In this document: positions 12,586 through 23,104 of the stretch, piece by piece
Position numbering within the stretch: the stretch's first letter is position 1
How the letters are laid out: each line of letters starts with the position of its first letter
Assembly (NCBI GenBank): GCA_947561585.1
Contig: CANNZV010003219.1
Span: forward strand, 1-64,000
From: Caprella mutica
Lineage: Eukaryota > Arthropoda > Malacostraca > Amphipoda > Caprellidae
Length of the DNA: 64,000 bases
Reading direction: 5' to 3'
Notes under the pieces: generated by a model
Told to the model about the DNA's origin: nothing
The model's database searches: none
The model's input: only the letters and a program-made list of their open reading frames with translations
Program-made: the position numbers and the translations under genes

Positions 12586-12646
12586 TGTTGAAAACAGAAT
12601 GCAAAATAGAGAATTTGAGAACAATTTACCAGTTTCAGTAGTCTGG
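12586..12646 (+). repeat. Dispersed repeat core, copy 3
   Basis: Contains GAAAACAGAATGCAAAATAG then AGAATTTGAGAACAATTTAC and CAGTTTC. Diverged relative of the cores at 174-234 and 645-704. Confidence 0.45.
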
Positions 12647-13314
12647 TGTTTAAATTAAAATATTTGATAGTAAAGAATACACTATTTAAAAATCTATTTG
12701 GCATACAGGTTACAATTGAATATATTAAATGCACTGGATTTTAAAAATCCCATTAACTGATCATCATATATCAAAGTCCATAGCAACAGATCTCAAAAAA
12801 ATCTATTTTGATTATTGTTCTCAACTTCTCATTGAAATAAAAGTAAAAGGAACCTAAAGATAATTTTCACAGAAAAGGATAAAAAATATTCCATATTCTG
12901 CAGACTGCCAACAGAACAATCAAGTCACAGAGATAATTATGAAATTTAGAAGATAATTATTAGTCTGTAAGTGGTGCACAGAACTAGGTACTCTTACTTT
13001 TCAAAAAAAAAAATCTTGAAAAAGCCAGCAAACAAATTAATTCAATTGGCTAGTCTTCCATGCACTAGATAACTGACTAATATTATTGATTTAGCAATTT
13101 ACACTCACAATATTAAAGGCAAAATAGTGATATATAAAGAATATTAATATATGAGAGAAGAAAAAACAACCAAGTTTACCATCAAATACAATCTGGGAGA
13201 ACTGGTGAAAAAATTGGAGGACCACATAATTTTACTTTGGCATCATTCTGTATTTTAACATTATCTGTGCAAACAGTTATTGATTTCTTCTCTTATATAT
13301 GTACATGTATTTTT

Positions 13315-13380
13315 CTTAGAAGAGAAGAAAAACATAGAGGATTTCTTGGAAAGCATTTTACCAGTTTCTGCAATCTGGTC
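13315..13380 (+). repeat. Dispersed repeat core, copy 4
   Basis: Contains AGAGAAGAAAAACATAGAGG then ATTTCTTGGAAAGCATTTTA and CCAGTTTCTGCAATCTGG. Related to copy 3, which also ends CAGTTTC..AGTCTGG, and more distantly to copies 1 and 2. Confidence 0.45.
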
Positions 13381-13800
13381 AGGACAGAGAGTCAGAAATT
13401 AAGAGTGACACTGTGGCAGACAGTCTGACAGAGACTTCAAAAAGTTTACACCAATATATTATATTGTAATTAGGATTATATTACATACAAGCGCCCTAGA
13501 ACTAGAGGCTAGAGCAAATTAAAGATTATAGTCAGCTGCCTAAAGGCTATGCTGCAATGTATTGGAGATTCTGCCTTGGACCTTTTCCAATTATAAATAG
13601 GTATGCTGATTTTCTATTTTTCAGAATGAATTGATCACAAAAAACTTTTCTAGCCTATTTTATGTTCTGATATATAGAGCTATTTCTATAAATTTAAGCA
13701 CTGGACATAGCTGAAATTAAATTAAGGTTACTACCAAATTAGACACCTACCTTCTTTGAAATTTCACTGAAACTGACGCGCCACTCCAGTTTCCCGCCTG

Positions 13801-14158
13801 ATTTACATTAAATTTACATACATGTGATTAATAATTTCATAGTAATACTCTAACTACATAGACGACGGTTTTATATACTGATAAAGGAAAATAATTTACC
13901 CACATGCAAGTTTAATTTTGATTTGTATTGTAGGTAAGGTGAACTGACATAGATAATGCGTATTGCTAACCACAGAAATATAAAATTTTACCTACATTTT
14001 GTGAGTTTATACTGACTAGAGAATTAAACCACATGCTGTAGTTCATCTACACCTAGCACATATCAAGAATTAACTATTTTAGCGTATAATCAACCCACAG
14101 TGAGTTAAACTACAGTGTGTTGTTTGATGACCAAAAATTATTTCTCTCAGTGTGTATA
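13801..14158. repeat. Degenerate ACCTACAT / CTACAGT repeat
   Basis: Eroded words (TTACCCACATGC, TTACCTACAT, AACCACATGCTGTAG, AAACTACAGTG) resemble those of 10484-10870. It ends next to the outer element at 14160. Confidence 0.35.
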
Positions 14159-14166
14159 TGGTATCC

Positions 14167-14340
14167 GGTAAATTCATCGCAGTAAATTCATCGCCGGTAA
14201 ATTCATCGCCGTAAATTCATCGCACGGTAAATTCATCGCGTGGTAAATTCATCGCGTGGTAAATTCATCGCATGGTAAATTCATCGCGTGGTATATTCAT
14301 CGCGCAGTAAATTCATCGCATGGTAAATTCATCGCATGGT
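14167..14340 (+). repeat. Left array of GGTAAATTCATCGC, about 11 units
   Basis: Units of 14-17 bases: a constant TAAATTCATCGC preceded by G or GG, with a variable 0-3-base joiner (A, C, AC, GT, AT, GCA). The core is nearly invariant while the joiner varies. Confidence 0.9.
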
Positions 14341-14886
14341 ACATTATAAAATTAAATTGATAAACTTAAATAAACTTTTTGCTAATTTTAATTATGCCGA
14401 CCTTACTTTATTTTCGCTGGATTAGGGTAACTTGTTTGTACGAATCTGTGCTATTAGTTTATTTTAAATGATTGGATTTTAGTATTACGTAGAATGTCAT
14501 ATAATTTTCAAATGTATATCATACAATTACTATAAAACATTTAATAAGTGGGTAATTGTATTAATTTATTATTTTATTGTTATGCCTATTTTTCTTTAAT
14601 TTAAATTTATGTTAATTCTCAAATTACGTATTTGGGTAGCTACTTATAGTTTGAAGAACAACATAACTGTAAATGCTACACCTCTTTGAAAATATGATCA
14701 GCTAAGCGTAATTACATCAGTAAATGGTAATCAGGTTTTCCTGATTATTTAAGAGATATTGATTACAATTTATCTTATTAAAATTAATTTAGATATATTT
14801 TTTCTGCAGTTGTAACGATAGAATATCATTTTTAAAATTAACGGTTTGCTTTAGCAACATACATATCCATACATTATTTCGTGAAC
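14341..14886. other. Spacer inside the outer element
   Basis: AT-rich with no gene. It has no obvious inverted counterpart on the right side, where the equivalent spacer is only about 95 bases (18513-18608). Confidence 0.5.
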
Positions 14887-14957
14887 CGAAAATTGGGCTC
14901 AATGACAATTGGACCCCGAACGATTGGGCCCCAAGACAATTAGGCTCAAAGACCAAT
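14887..14957 (+). repeat. Left array of AATTGGGCyCCAAkAC, about 4-5 units
   Basis: Units of about 16 bases such as AATTGGGCTCAATGAC and ATTGGGCCCCAAGAC. The complementary array lies at 18383-18512, inverted. Confidence 0.8.
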
Positions 14958-15026
14958 ATATTATTTGCCCATTTTTTCAAAGTCTACTGTATTAACTTAA
15001 TTAATGACCATTGCTACTGTAATAAC

Positions 15027-15857
15027 TAGGGATGTGACAATATGAATTTTGCATAAAAATATAGTCTTGAGCATAATTAAAATAAAGAATATTCCTAATA
15101 TGAAAAATATATTCTTGTTATGAAAAATATATATTTTTTAGTAGTAGAACATATTCATTTTATGAATGAATACTATTATTTTTTTAAACTGCTATAATTT
15201 TTTGTATTATTATTAGATAATTCATGTAAGTAACAAATTTCCTAGTTACAGTACCACTATAGTGAACTCCTTATAGTGAGTGAGTTAGGATGTAGCCAAT
15301 AGAAAATAAGAATGTGGCTATTTTAGATGAAGAGACAATAGAAAATAAGAATGTGGGTATTTAAAGATAGCCGTGGCCCACCAAGACATACTGAAATTTT
15401 TGGAACATACAAGTCAACTTGAAAGTTAATGTGAATTTGTTGAAATCTGTTCACTGCAGTCTGTGTTCAATAGAAAAGAGTTTTATAAATTATTATTACA
15501 AAATGTATTCCCATAATCTCAGTTTATCCCTACAACTGTTCAATTTATCATAGTTCAATGTAATGAAAATCTTTCAAATTTAACAATTTTATTAACTAAA
15601 TAGTACTATGACCATTTTTTCAGACGATTTACACTACAAATTGGATCCACATGGCACGATTCAATTTAATTCGACTTATTTAAATACTTCAAAGATTTTC
15701 ATTGCATCAAACATGAGATTAACAATCCAAATGAGATTTAACGGGCTTCATAAAATACGTACACATTATCAAGTATATATCATTCGAATTAAAAAATTAT
15801 AAATATATTTTTAAAGAAAATAAACATATTTCAAATATAATATTGTCACTACCCTAT
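15027..15857. mobile_element. hAT-type non-autonomous element (about 830 bp)
   Basis: Left end TAGGGATGTGACAATATG and right end complementary, reading ATAGGGTAGTGACAATATT inward on the minus strand. It is flanked by the 8-bp direct repeat GTAATAAC at 15019-15026 and 15858-15865, the target duplication length of hAT elements. The interior is AT-rich and without a transposase. It includes a short direct repeat (AATAGAAAATAAGAATGTGG at about 15299 and 15329) and a meaningless 64-codon frame at 15608. A close relative sits at 56162-56332. Confidence 0.75.
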
Positions 15858-16228
15858 GTAATAACTAGGGCCCGGATTTATAGGCACTTAAAAATAGTTG
15901 AAATAGCACTAAAAATCTAGTCAAAATAGCGCTATAAAATATGCTCATATATCCATCTTTGTAGGCAAAATAGGCACTTATTATTAAAGAAGTATATGCT
16001 CTATGTCATAGTTTTCTTTTGCACTAGCATTAAAAATATGTCCAACTATTTTACGGAGACAGGTATTTAACATCGCAGGCAGGAAATTGAACATTTATAT
16101 TGCATATTAATTTTATTTGTATAAATACATTTATGAAAAGAACTGAAACAATAATTTTAAATTATATTGAACATTTATATAATTAATAGAAACAAAGAAA
16201 TACAAATTTATCATTAAATAACAAAACA

Positions 16229-18027
16229 TTAATAGTTGGAAGATATAATTAATAGTTTTCTAACATTTTCTGTTTTTAGTGAAAGTCTCTGGTCACTCAA
16301 TAGCATAGTCAATTTTGAGAAGCTTCTCTCTACTTGAACTGAAGTCAATGGCCCATACTTGAAGTACACACTACACAGCATTCTGAGCAAACTTCCTCTC
16401 CATATTTACTTCTTGTCCAACAATGATACCTCTAAGATTTTCAATTGTTTTTAAACCAGGATTATTGGTAACAACTTGTTCAGCTTTTGCATTGATTTGT
16501 TTGCCGACTTCACCATAGGCCACACTGATATTCCTTAGAGCCGAGTGAAATATTTCAAGTGATTTTACCATTTCTAAATTTCTCTCTTCCAATTTCTTTA
16601 TGGAATCGGCCAAAGATGAAAAATTTGCAGATATGTAAAGTAAGTTGTGCTGTGTAGACTGTTCCTTCAACAACTCTTGGACGATTTTAATGGAAGTGGC
16701 ATCATCAGGATTAAATGACTCGATGACGTTCTGGTGAAATACGGAAAGAAATACAGTTATAAACAAAGTTTCCAGGAAGGATTTAAATTGCGGAATTCTC
16801 GGAATGCCCGGAACTTCCGGAACAGTAGTGAAAAGTCAATGTACATTTAATAGAAGGTTAGATAAGGTTAGATTATTTGATTTAACCGCTGAAAGTTTTT
16901 GCTACTTCTGATTTTTCGCTACTGTTCTGGGTGTTCCGGGCATTCCGGGAGTTGCGCGGTTTAGGTAGACCCAAGTTCTCACATGTGACAGTTATAGCTA
17001 TATGTTCAACCGTACTAATGGATTAAATGGCTGTAACAGAATTAATATATCTTACCTGAATAGCGGATAAATGATTTGCGTAGTACATTACAGCAGTAAG
17101 CCACGTTCCCCATCTAGTTACGACAGGCTGCGGGGGAAGTGGCACATCTGGAGCTAGCTCGCGAAAGATTTCACATCGTCTGGGACATTTAAGAAATATC
17201 TTCTTACCATTTGAAATCAATTCATCTATATCCTTGAATTGAGCTCGAACTTCCTCAGCAATTCTGTGTAAACGGTGCGCGAGGCAAGTTAGGTGAATCA
17301 TATTTGGGTACAGGATTCGTAAAGAGGACGCCGTTTTCTTCAAGTAAGACGCTGCATCTGTGACTAACAGTAAAATATTATCAATTTTTATTCCATATGG
17401 CCATAACAAACAAAGGGATGATTCAATGAACTGAGCTATTGTTACGCTATTGGTTTTATCTAATTGTTCACAATTTAACAAAAATATATTAGATTCTTTA
17501 TCCATCTCCATTGTCCCTATTATTGCATTAGCAATCTGCCTCCCAGTGCAATCTGTACACTCATCTACGCTAAGCCATATCTTTTTGTCACCAACTACTG
17601 ATCTAATTCTATCCAATGTAGAATGGTAATGCTTGCCAACATAAGCTTTCCGTATTGTTGATTCACTTGGTACAACAAACCTAGTATATTTCTCGAGAAA
17701 GCTTTTGAAGGCATCATTTTCTATTTTCCATATTGGAATATTCGCACTGACCAAAGCGAAACAGAGATCAAGGTAGAACTGAGCAGTACTTGGACGGACA
17801 TTAGGGTAATTCTCATCTTCTTCATTCCTGTCTGAAAAACTAGCTACATTAGATTTATGTTTGTTAGTTTTGAAATGTGCTATGATATTGCACTTTTTAA
17901 CACTTCTAAGTTTAGTGTTACACGGCTTGCATTTTAATTCACCATTGTCACAGAACAACACATTTTCACCAAATTCCTATACTAAGCTTCTAATTCGAAC
18001 ACTTTCCGGCCGCTTAGCTTTAGGCAT
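16229..18027 (-). pseudogene. hAT transposase, two exons, decayed
   Basis: A nuclear cut-and-paste transposase of the hAT superfamily. The start is placed at the ATG at 18025-18027 (MPKAKRP), since the zinc-finger region continues upstream of the first long frame; a TAG at 17977-17979 interrupts it. Exon 1 runs to about 17038 and ends CAG|GTAAGA. Exon 2 starts near 16734 after TTTCCGTATTTCACCAG. Visible elements: a BED-like zinc finger (CKPC...H....H), catalytic Asp regions in LSVDECTD and LLVTDAASYL, then LTCLAHRLHRI and TRWGTWLTA. The C-terminus shows KYGPLTSVQVERSFS followed by a LLSDQRLSL motif, the hAT dimerisation region with its Glu. A one-base frameshift near 16372-16385 separates this last part (stop at 16229-16231) from the preceding frame. 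One stop plus one frameshift make this copy inactive unless they are sequence errors. Confidence 0.85.
16790..16957. mobile_element. 168-bp MITE inside the transposase intron
   Basis: Inverted ends of about 39 bases: GCGGAATTCTCGGAATGCCC at 16790 against GCGCAACTCCCGGAATGCCC read from 16957 on the minus strand, continuing to a shared GAACAGTAG. It is much richer in G and C than the surrounding element. It lies within the transposase intron (about 16734-17037), so it does not disrupt coding. I could not define a target duplication. Confidence 0.75.
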
Positions 18028-18382
18028 TCTTTAGGCACCACGATAACAAATACAAAAATGACTTGCTAAATATTCTATCTGTAAGAAAGAAAACGTTAAT
18101 ATGATTATATGGCACACTGAAGTAAATTTTGGAATTCCTATTGCAATAAACAATAATATATATAGAAACTGAACAGAAACACAACTACATCTTAATTATC
18201 CGTCAGATTAGCTTATTTGCTATATATTTCTAGGCATTTATATGCATAATAGGCAAAATAGCATAATGCCTATTATGCCTATTTTCTATATGCTCTTGTA
18301 GGCATTATAGCTCTTACAACATAAGTGCCTATAAATCTGGGCCCTAGTAATAACAAAGTAAAAACTTCTTCATTGTGTCCTC

Positions 18383-18512
18383 TGCCCAATTTTTTTCTGG
18401 GCTCAATTGTTTTGGGGCCCATTTATCTTAGGCACAATTGTTCTGGTGCCCAATTGTTTTACGCCCAATTGTCGGCTGGCCCAATTTCCCTGTGCCCAAT
18501 TGTCTGTGTACC
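18383..18512 (-). repeat. Right array of the CAATTGGGC word
   Basis: Units such as GCCCAATTGT, GGGGCCCATTTATCTTAGGC and GTGCCCAATTGT, complementary to the left array at 14887-14957. Only about 60 + 28 bases of unique DNA would remain between the two arrays if the hAT insertions were removed. Confidence 0.8.
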
Positions 18513-18608
18513 ATATTATTTATAACTTTACAATGTCTTTTTTTCTTAAATTATCTATTATTTAAATACCTCTCTATTATTTGTATTATCTACCTTCCTG
18601 TTATATGT

Positions 18609-18813
18609 CATCGATGATTTACTATATGCGATGAATTTACTACGCGATGAATTTACCACGCGATGAATTTACCATGCAATGAATTTACCATGCGATGAAT
18701 TTACTACGCGATGAATTTACCACGCGATGAATTTACCCTGCGATGAATTTACCACGCGATGAATTTACCGCGATGAATTTACTGCGATGAATTTACCCGC
18801 GATAAATTTACAC
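18609..18813 (-). repeat. Right array of GCGATGAATTTACC, about 12-13 units
   Basis: Exact complement of the left array word, with the same 0-3-base joiner variation (AC, AT, CT, none). Units near the outer edge drop the joiner, mirroring the left array's outer units. Confidence 0.9.
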
Positions 18814-18820
18814 TGATCCA

Positions 18821-20812
18821 TTGTATATACATAATTTATAAAATGCATACCAAAATATAAAGTAACCCGATACAACTTTGCAACTAAGAACCTATTCCAA
18901 TAAATACCCTTGATTATTTTGAACAAACTCAGACATATATTCTGTAGACTACTCAAGATACCAAAATATATTCTCGGCAGTACGTTGCTTCAAAATAGAA
19001 GTATAAATCGTTCATTGGACTGTTTTGGACAGCCTGTTATCTAAATACATTTAGCACTATATTCACATAGCAATCACGTGATTGTAGGCTACTGCGCCCA
19101 TTTCATTTAGTAGACAAAAGTCTCTATCAAATGTGAACATTAATGTTTCAAAATTTAGTTTGGGATCGTTTTTTAGAATGTAAACGAAAACTTAATGAAG
19201 GGCACAGTAATCAAAAATCAATTTGTGAAGGTGAGATTGTTTCCTGACATTTATGAGTGGCCATTTTTCGTGTTTCTTGATTGGCCGTAATTTATAGAAA
19301 TTATCTAAACCTTAAATTACCGTACCATGTAATGTAGAATCTTCAATAAATGATCATATCAAAATTTCAGAGTGTAAATTCATGAATGTTAAGTAACAAT
19401 TAACAAACTATCTCAAGATTTTATAGCCAAGGATTAAATAATCTCACCTTCCGACTTTTCTATATCAAATCTATTTTTTATCCATGTTGAATAAACATAT
19501 TTAGATTTCTGTAATAATATCTAATGAAATTAAAGGTAACTTAAATCAAAATGTTCAACTTCGAATCTTTAAAGTAATTTCAAAACACAAAATATATAAA
19601 TTATATCTAAGTAATCTTTAAAGAAATAATTTTCAAATAAACATCAATGATTAAATGCTAATACCATGAATATTTCAATAAGCAATTAAAAATTAAACTT
19701 TCATTGAAGTAAATTCAAAGTACAGAATCTAAATTCAGAAATTCAAAGGTACATTGGACTGAAGTAATAATCCGAAATCATTATTGGTTATCTGACAAAC
19801 GTTACCGAATTTTAGAATATTAAGAATAAAGTGAATCGATCTAAATGTCAGTGCCGTCAGAGGAAATTCCTCAAAGTAGGAACATGAGAATTGAAGCCCC
19901 CACGTGAATTCGCTTCTTGCTGGTTTCCAGTGAAACGAAAGTTTCCCAAAGGTTGCAGTGCAATGGTTTGTGACGTCACCAAGTGTGACTGTAACGTTGT
20001 CACCAAGTGTGGATAAGCCTGATCGTCCTTTTTGTATCAACAAGTTACAGTTATTGCTCTGCACCAGTTCTCGTGATGTTTGTTTCTTCAAGTTTTGAAA
20101 ATAAGAAATAATTGTATTAATATACAGCATTAAACATTAGGATTATATTTTCAACTAGCTATTATTTTTAAACTTACAGTTGAAGGATTGTGTTACTAAT
20201 TTTACTTTTTGCTAAACATGATTGTTTTAATTAGTTCCAAAATTATGTATAATGATTCTACAAAATTGTTAATATTATATTATTATTATAATCCTTCAGA
20301 TAATATTAAAGTTAGATCAAATACATATCTCACATAATATTGATTTCAAAACATACCTCATTCAGTTTACAATACATATTCCTATTTTTATAAAACTGTA
20401 AAGATGGGGTTAGTTATATATATAACATATTTTTAACTTAAAACTAGGTTAATGAAAATCTTGGAATCAATCAAAACTGTTCGGTTTTTTTTTATTGTTA
20501 CGTTACTTTTCAAGATTTTCACTTATAGTGTTAAATCATAGTATAATTAAGTAATTCACCTGAAGCCGTTGTCTTGCCCGTTATCGTTAGATGGATGGTT
20601 CTTTGACTTTAGAACTCCTTTTCGTGTGAATAAGTGCCCTTTCGTATTCTGCAATTACAGGTGAATATTACTAGTTGATAATAGTAACTTACATGTAAGG
20701 GTTACATAGATTATCTATCTACCATTACATTACATTTCATTTAAATTTATAACAGTTAGTCAACATAATTTTATTAATTACTCTTTACCTACAAACAAAC
20801 AGTTATTTATCT
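18821..20812. other. Non-coding DNA with a GC-richer island at 19840-20060
   Basis: Mostly AT-rich spacer. The segment 19840-20060 is richer in G and C and holds a TGACGTCA site (about 19970) and two copies of GTCACCAAGTGTG. A minus-strand frame (19735-20130, 131 codons) looks protein-like in its middle (HWKPARSEFTWG, then FPLTAL) but matches no family I recognise. It may be part of a repeat. Not called as a gene. Confidence 0.4.
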
Positions 20813-20900
20813 ATTGCTCGAATGAACAATTGCTCGAAAGACATTTGCTCGAAAAAAAATTGCTCTAACGAACAATTGATCGAATGAACAATTGCTCGAA
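20813..20900 (+). repeat. ATTGCTCGAAnGAACA minisatellite
   Basis: About five units of 15-17 bases, such as GAACAATTGCTCGAA and AAACATTTGCTCGAAA-like variants. It is an orphan array of the same style as the end arrays at 14.2 and 18.6 kb, but I find no inverted partner in the window. Confidence 0.8.
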
Positions 20901-20939
20901 TTATGAAATTGATTGATTTACCTAACAATGTTTGTTTAT

Positions 20940-21105
20940 TTTAATTAAATGATCATTAATTATTCTATAAATGATTGTAATTACTGCTTATTCTGCATAA
21001 TCTTTTTTTAGACCGTTTGTGTCATCTCGTATGTAACATGTGAATTGGAATCATGTGGTGGATCAGTTTCAATATTCATTCATGTACTGGAACCCGAAAA
21101 AAATT
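20940..21105 (+). repeat. Left arm of a long-range inverted repeat
   Basis: The segment containing TCATCTCGTATGTAACATGT and GAATTGGA.TCATGTGG, up to ACCCGAAAAAAATTGTAG, recurs in opposite orientation at about 27140-27295. The adjoining 21077-21160 segment (TATTAATAGCCTATCTGTAT and GTGGCACCTCAAAAGGTG) recurs at 27027-27112 in the same orientation. The two sites are therefore partly inverted and partly direct copies of one family. Confidence 0.75.
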
Positions 21106-21179
21106 GTAGATTAATTTATTAATAGCCTATCTGTATGTGGCACCTCAAAAGGTGAAATAACTCCATGTTACCCAATCAG

Positions 21180-21497
21180 AAAATTAAGGTTGGCAGAAAA
21201 GCCATTATGGTCGGGCTGCCGTACCCAATATGGTTGCCAATATAGGTGCCAAAAGTCCGCTTTGCCAACCATAATTACGGTTGGTAAGCCAACCATACGC
21301 CGCCTATATATGAGTGACGAGCCAACCATACTCCGCCTATACATACATAGGCGGGGTATGGTTGGCTCACCAACCATAATTATAGTTGGCTAACCAACCA
21401 TAATTATGGTCGGCAAAGCGGACTTTTGGCACCTATATTGCCAACCATATTGGGTACGGCAGCCCGACCATAATGGCTTTTCTGCCAACCTTAATTT
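21180..21497. mobile_element. 318-bp long-hairpin element
   Basis: Outer arms are complementary: AAAATTAAGGTTGGCAGAAA at 21180 and its complement ending at 21497, continuing inward through the GCCATTATGGTCGGGCTGCC word. The centre is also complementary (GAGCCAACCATACTCCGCCT against AGGCGGGGTATGGTTGGCTC, about six loop bases). A middle part is imperfect. Internal AACCATAATTATGGTTGG-like words are themselves palindromic. This is probably a MITE related to the degenerate repeats at 26650-26960. The short frames on both strands here mirror the palindrome and are not genes. Confidence 0.8.
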
Positions 21498-21675
21498 TTT
21501 TGGGTTGGGTATTGGATTAAATGAAAATATATAAAGTATTATTTATTAAGAGGATATTAAAAGCTGTGAAATAATATTTACAAAGATATATTCAACACAT
21601 GAAATATAGTTGCTAATTATAGGGAATAGATGTTTTATGAAATGCCACAAAAATAGACATCCATGGGTTAGACTT

Positions 21676-21960
21676 AAGACCTACACAGTCAGTCAGCTTA
21701 CCCGTGGATAAGAGACCTACACAGTCAGTCTGCTTACCCATGGATAAGAGACCTAAACTGTCAGTTTGCTTACCCATGGATAAGAGACCTACACAGTCAG
21801 TCTGCTTACCCATGGATAAAAGACCTAAACTGTCAGTCTGCTTACTCATGGATAAGAGATCTACACAGTCAGTCTGCTTACCCATGGATAAGAGACCTAC
21901 ACAGTCAGTCTGCTTATCCATGGATAAGAGACCTACACTGTCAGTCTGCTTACCCATCGA
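21676..21960 (+). repeat. 36-bp minisatellite, about eight units
   Basis: The unit reads AGACCTACACAGTCAGTCTG then CTTACCCATGGATAAG, with few changes (ACAC/AAACT, TCTG/TTTG). The period is a multiple of three, so long repetitive frames appear on both strands (21613-21993 minus, 21704-22024 plus). I regard both as artefacts. Confidence 0.9.
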
Positions 21961-22019
21961 CAAAGCAAGGCAGAAGGAAGAGGAAAGATACAAAGGAAAG
22001 CTAGAGAAAAAAAAGAGAC

Positions 22020-22380
22020 GCTAAATTAAAAAAACTACAATATAACAAAAAGAAGGCCTACCCAGAAGATAGCATGGTGATAACAAGTTGGGTGACCGGC
22101 AAAAATGTTTACAAAAACCCCTAGTCTGATAATCGGACCCCCGCCCTCAACCACATAAAAAAGGTACAATATTCTACATGAGATTTGAAAAGCCTACCAA
22201 CAACCTAGTATCATAACTGAATTTCAACCTGCTACTTACATATGAATTATACATATTATGTAAAGTCACTTCAGAAAAAATGGTAGGTAGGGATGTAAAG
22301 AATCCTACCATGTACCTAACTAGGGGAGAAGTTAGCTACATGGACAAAACAGAGTTCTAACAATACCATCAGGGTATCCA
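22020..22380. other. Spacer between minisatellites
   Basis: Nothing recognised. Confidence 0.5.
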
Positions 22381-22387
22381 CCGTGAC

Positions 22388-22550
22388 ACAGAGTGAATTG
22401 CACTGACATCACCAGAGTGAATTGCAGTTACAGCGTCAGAGTGAATTGCAGTGGCAGCACCAGAGTGAATTACAGTGGCAGCACCAGAGTGTATTGCAGT
22501 CACATCACCAGAGTGAATTATAGTCACAGCACCAGAGTGAATTGCAGATT
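22388..22550 (+). repeat. 24-bp minisatellite, about seven units
   Basis: The unit is CAGAGTGAATTGCAGTCACA then GCAC, with variants (GGCAGCAC, ACATCAC, ACAGCGT). The minus-strand frame through it (AIHSGAVT repeats, 22369-22605) is a by-product of the 24-base period. Confidence 0.9.
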
Positions 22551-22555
22551 CAGGA

Positions 22556-23100
22556 ACAAGAGAAGAAGCTGAAATAAGATTGTCAGATGAAAAACAATAT
22601 TTCAATACAGGAATATGTTCAATTAATTTTGCTAATTACAAAAAATGTCATAGTTTGTAATCATTTTGGAAATGTTGTGTTACATATCTGGCAAGAAAAT
22701 TTATTAAGTGTATTTATTTATTCATCTATTTATTTATTAGGTGTAAAATGAAAATTTTATAGATTAGCTATTCGGCCTATATAGGCAAATTTTCATTTCG
22801 TTTGTAGTTCTCAATAAAAATTAGTTCATTCGAGAACTTACATTGTAGTGTACACATTCAACTTCCTGCCACCTTCCCAATCATAAACTCCTGATAGGCG
22901 TGGATTTATTTTTCTTCTTTAGAAGATGCATATGTGTGTAGATTTGATAGTACCTGGAAAGTGCAATACATAATTTGAAAAACGTCAATTCTTATTACTG
23001 ATATCTGTGTGAAATGTTTGAACAATCACATACTTTAGAAGTTTAGATGGACAAATAAGTTGGTAACATTCATTCATACTAACCTAACACAAATTTTAAG
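22556..23100. other. AT-rich spacer
   Basis: No gene or array recognised. Confidence 0.55.
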
Positions 23101-23104
23101 ATCT

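Larger units (their letters stand above)
11950..13800. other. Non-coding DNA with two diverged repeat cores
   Basis: No gene seen. It contains the diverged copies of the 174-234 repeat core (next entries). A TTTCACAGAAAAG word recurs near 11493 and 12867, suggesting that this whole segment is an eroded repeat with a unit of several hundred bases. Confidence 0.5.
15866..18346 (-). mobile_element. hAT transposon, 2481 bp, with perfect 8-bp target duplication
   Basis: Ends are TAGGGCCCGGATTTATAGGC at 15866 and the complement of TAGGGCCCAGATTTATAGGC at 18346: a 25-bp terminal inverted repeat (through CACTT) with one mismatch. Flanks are GTAATAAC at 15858-15865 and 18347-18354. Subterminal regions are rich in the words AGGCA and AAATAGC, as expected for hAT transposase binding. 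It carries one transposase gene on the minus strand with one intron. The perfect target duplication suggests a fairly recent insertion, but the transposase is already broken. Confidence 0.92.
14160..18820. mobile_element. Outer composite element bounded by inverted minisatellite arrays
   Basis: Both ends are tandem arrays of the same 14-16-bp word in opposite orientation (14167-14340 and 18609-18813). This resembles foldback-type elements such as Drosophila FB or Galileo. The sequence just outside the arrays may also be inverted (ATGG.ATCC-like at 14158-14166 versus 18814-18822), and a TGTATA-like direct repeat may flank it; both are weak. Everything from 14887 to 18512 appears to be later insertions. 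Without them the outer element would be roughly 1 kb, with no coding capacity. The superfamily is unknown. Confidence 0.55.

Noticed and set aside
14167..14340. CRISPR-like regular array
   Set aside because: Units are contiguous 14-17-mers with only 0-3-base joiners, there are no unique spacers, and the DNA is eukaryotic.
19735..20130. 131-codon minus-strand gene
   Set aside because: Partly protein-like, but with no known domain and no splice or promoter context on that strand. Kept only as a note.
21613..22024. Overlapping 126- and 106-codon frames on opposite strands
   Set aside because: Both are readings of the same 36-bp minisatellite.
22369..22605. 78-codon frame with AIHSGAVT repeats
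   Set aside because: By-product of the 24-bp minisatellite.
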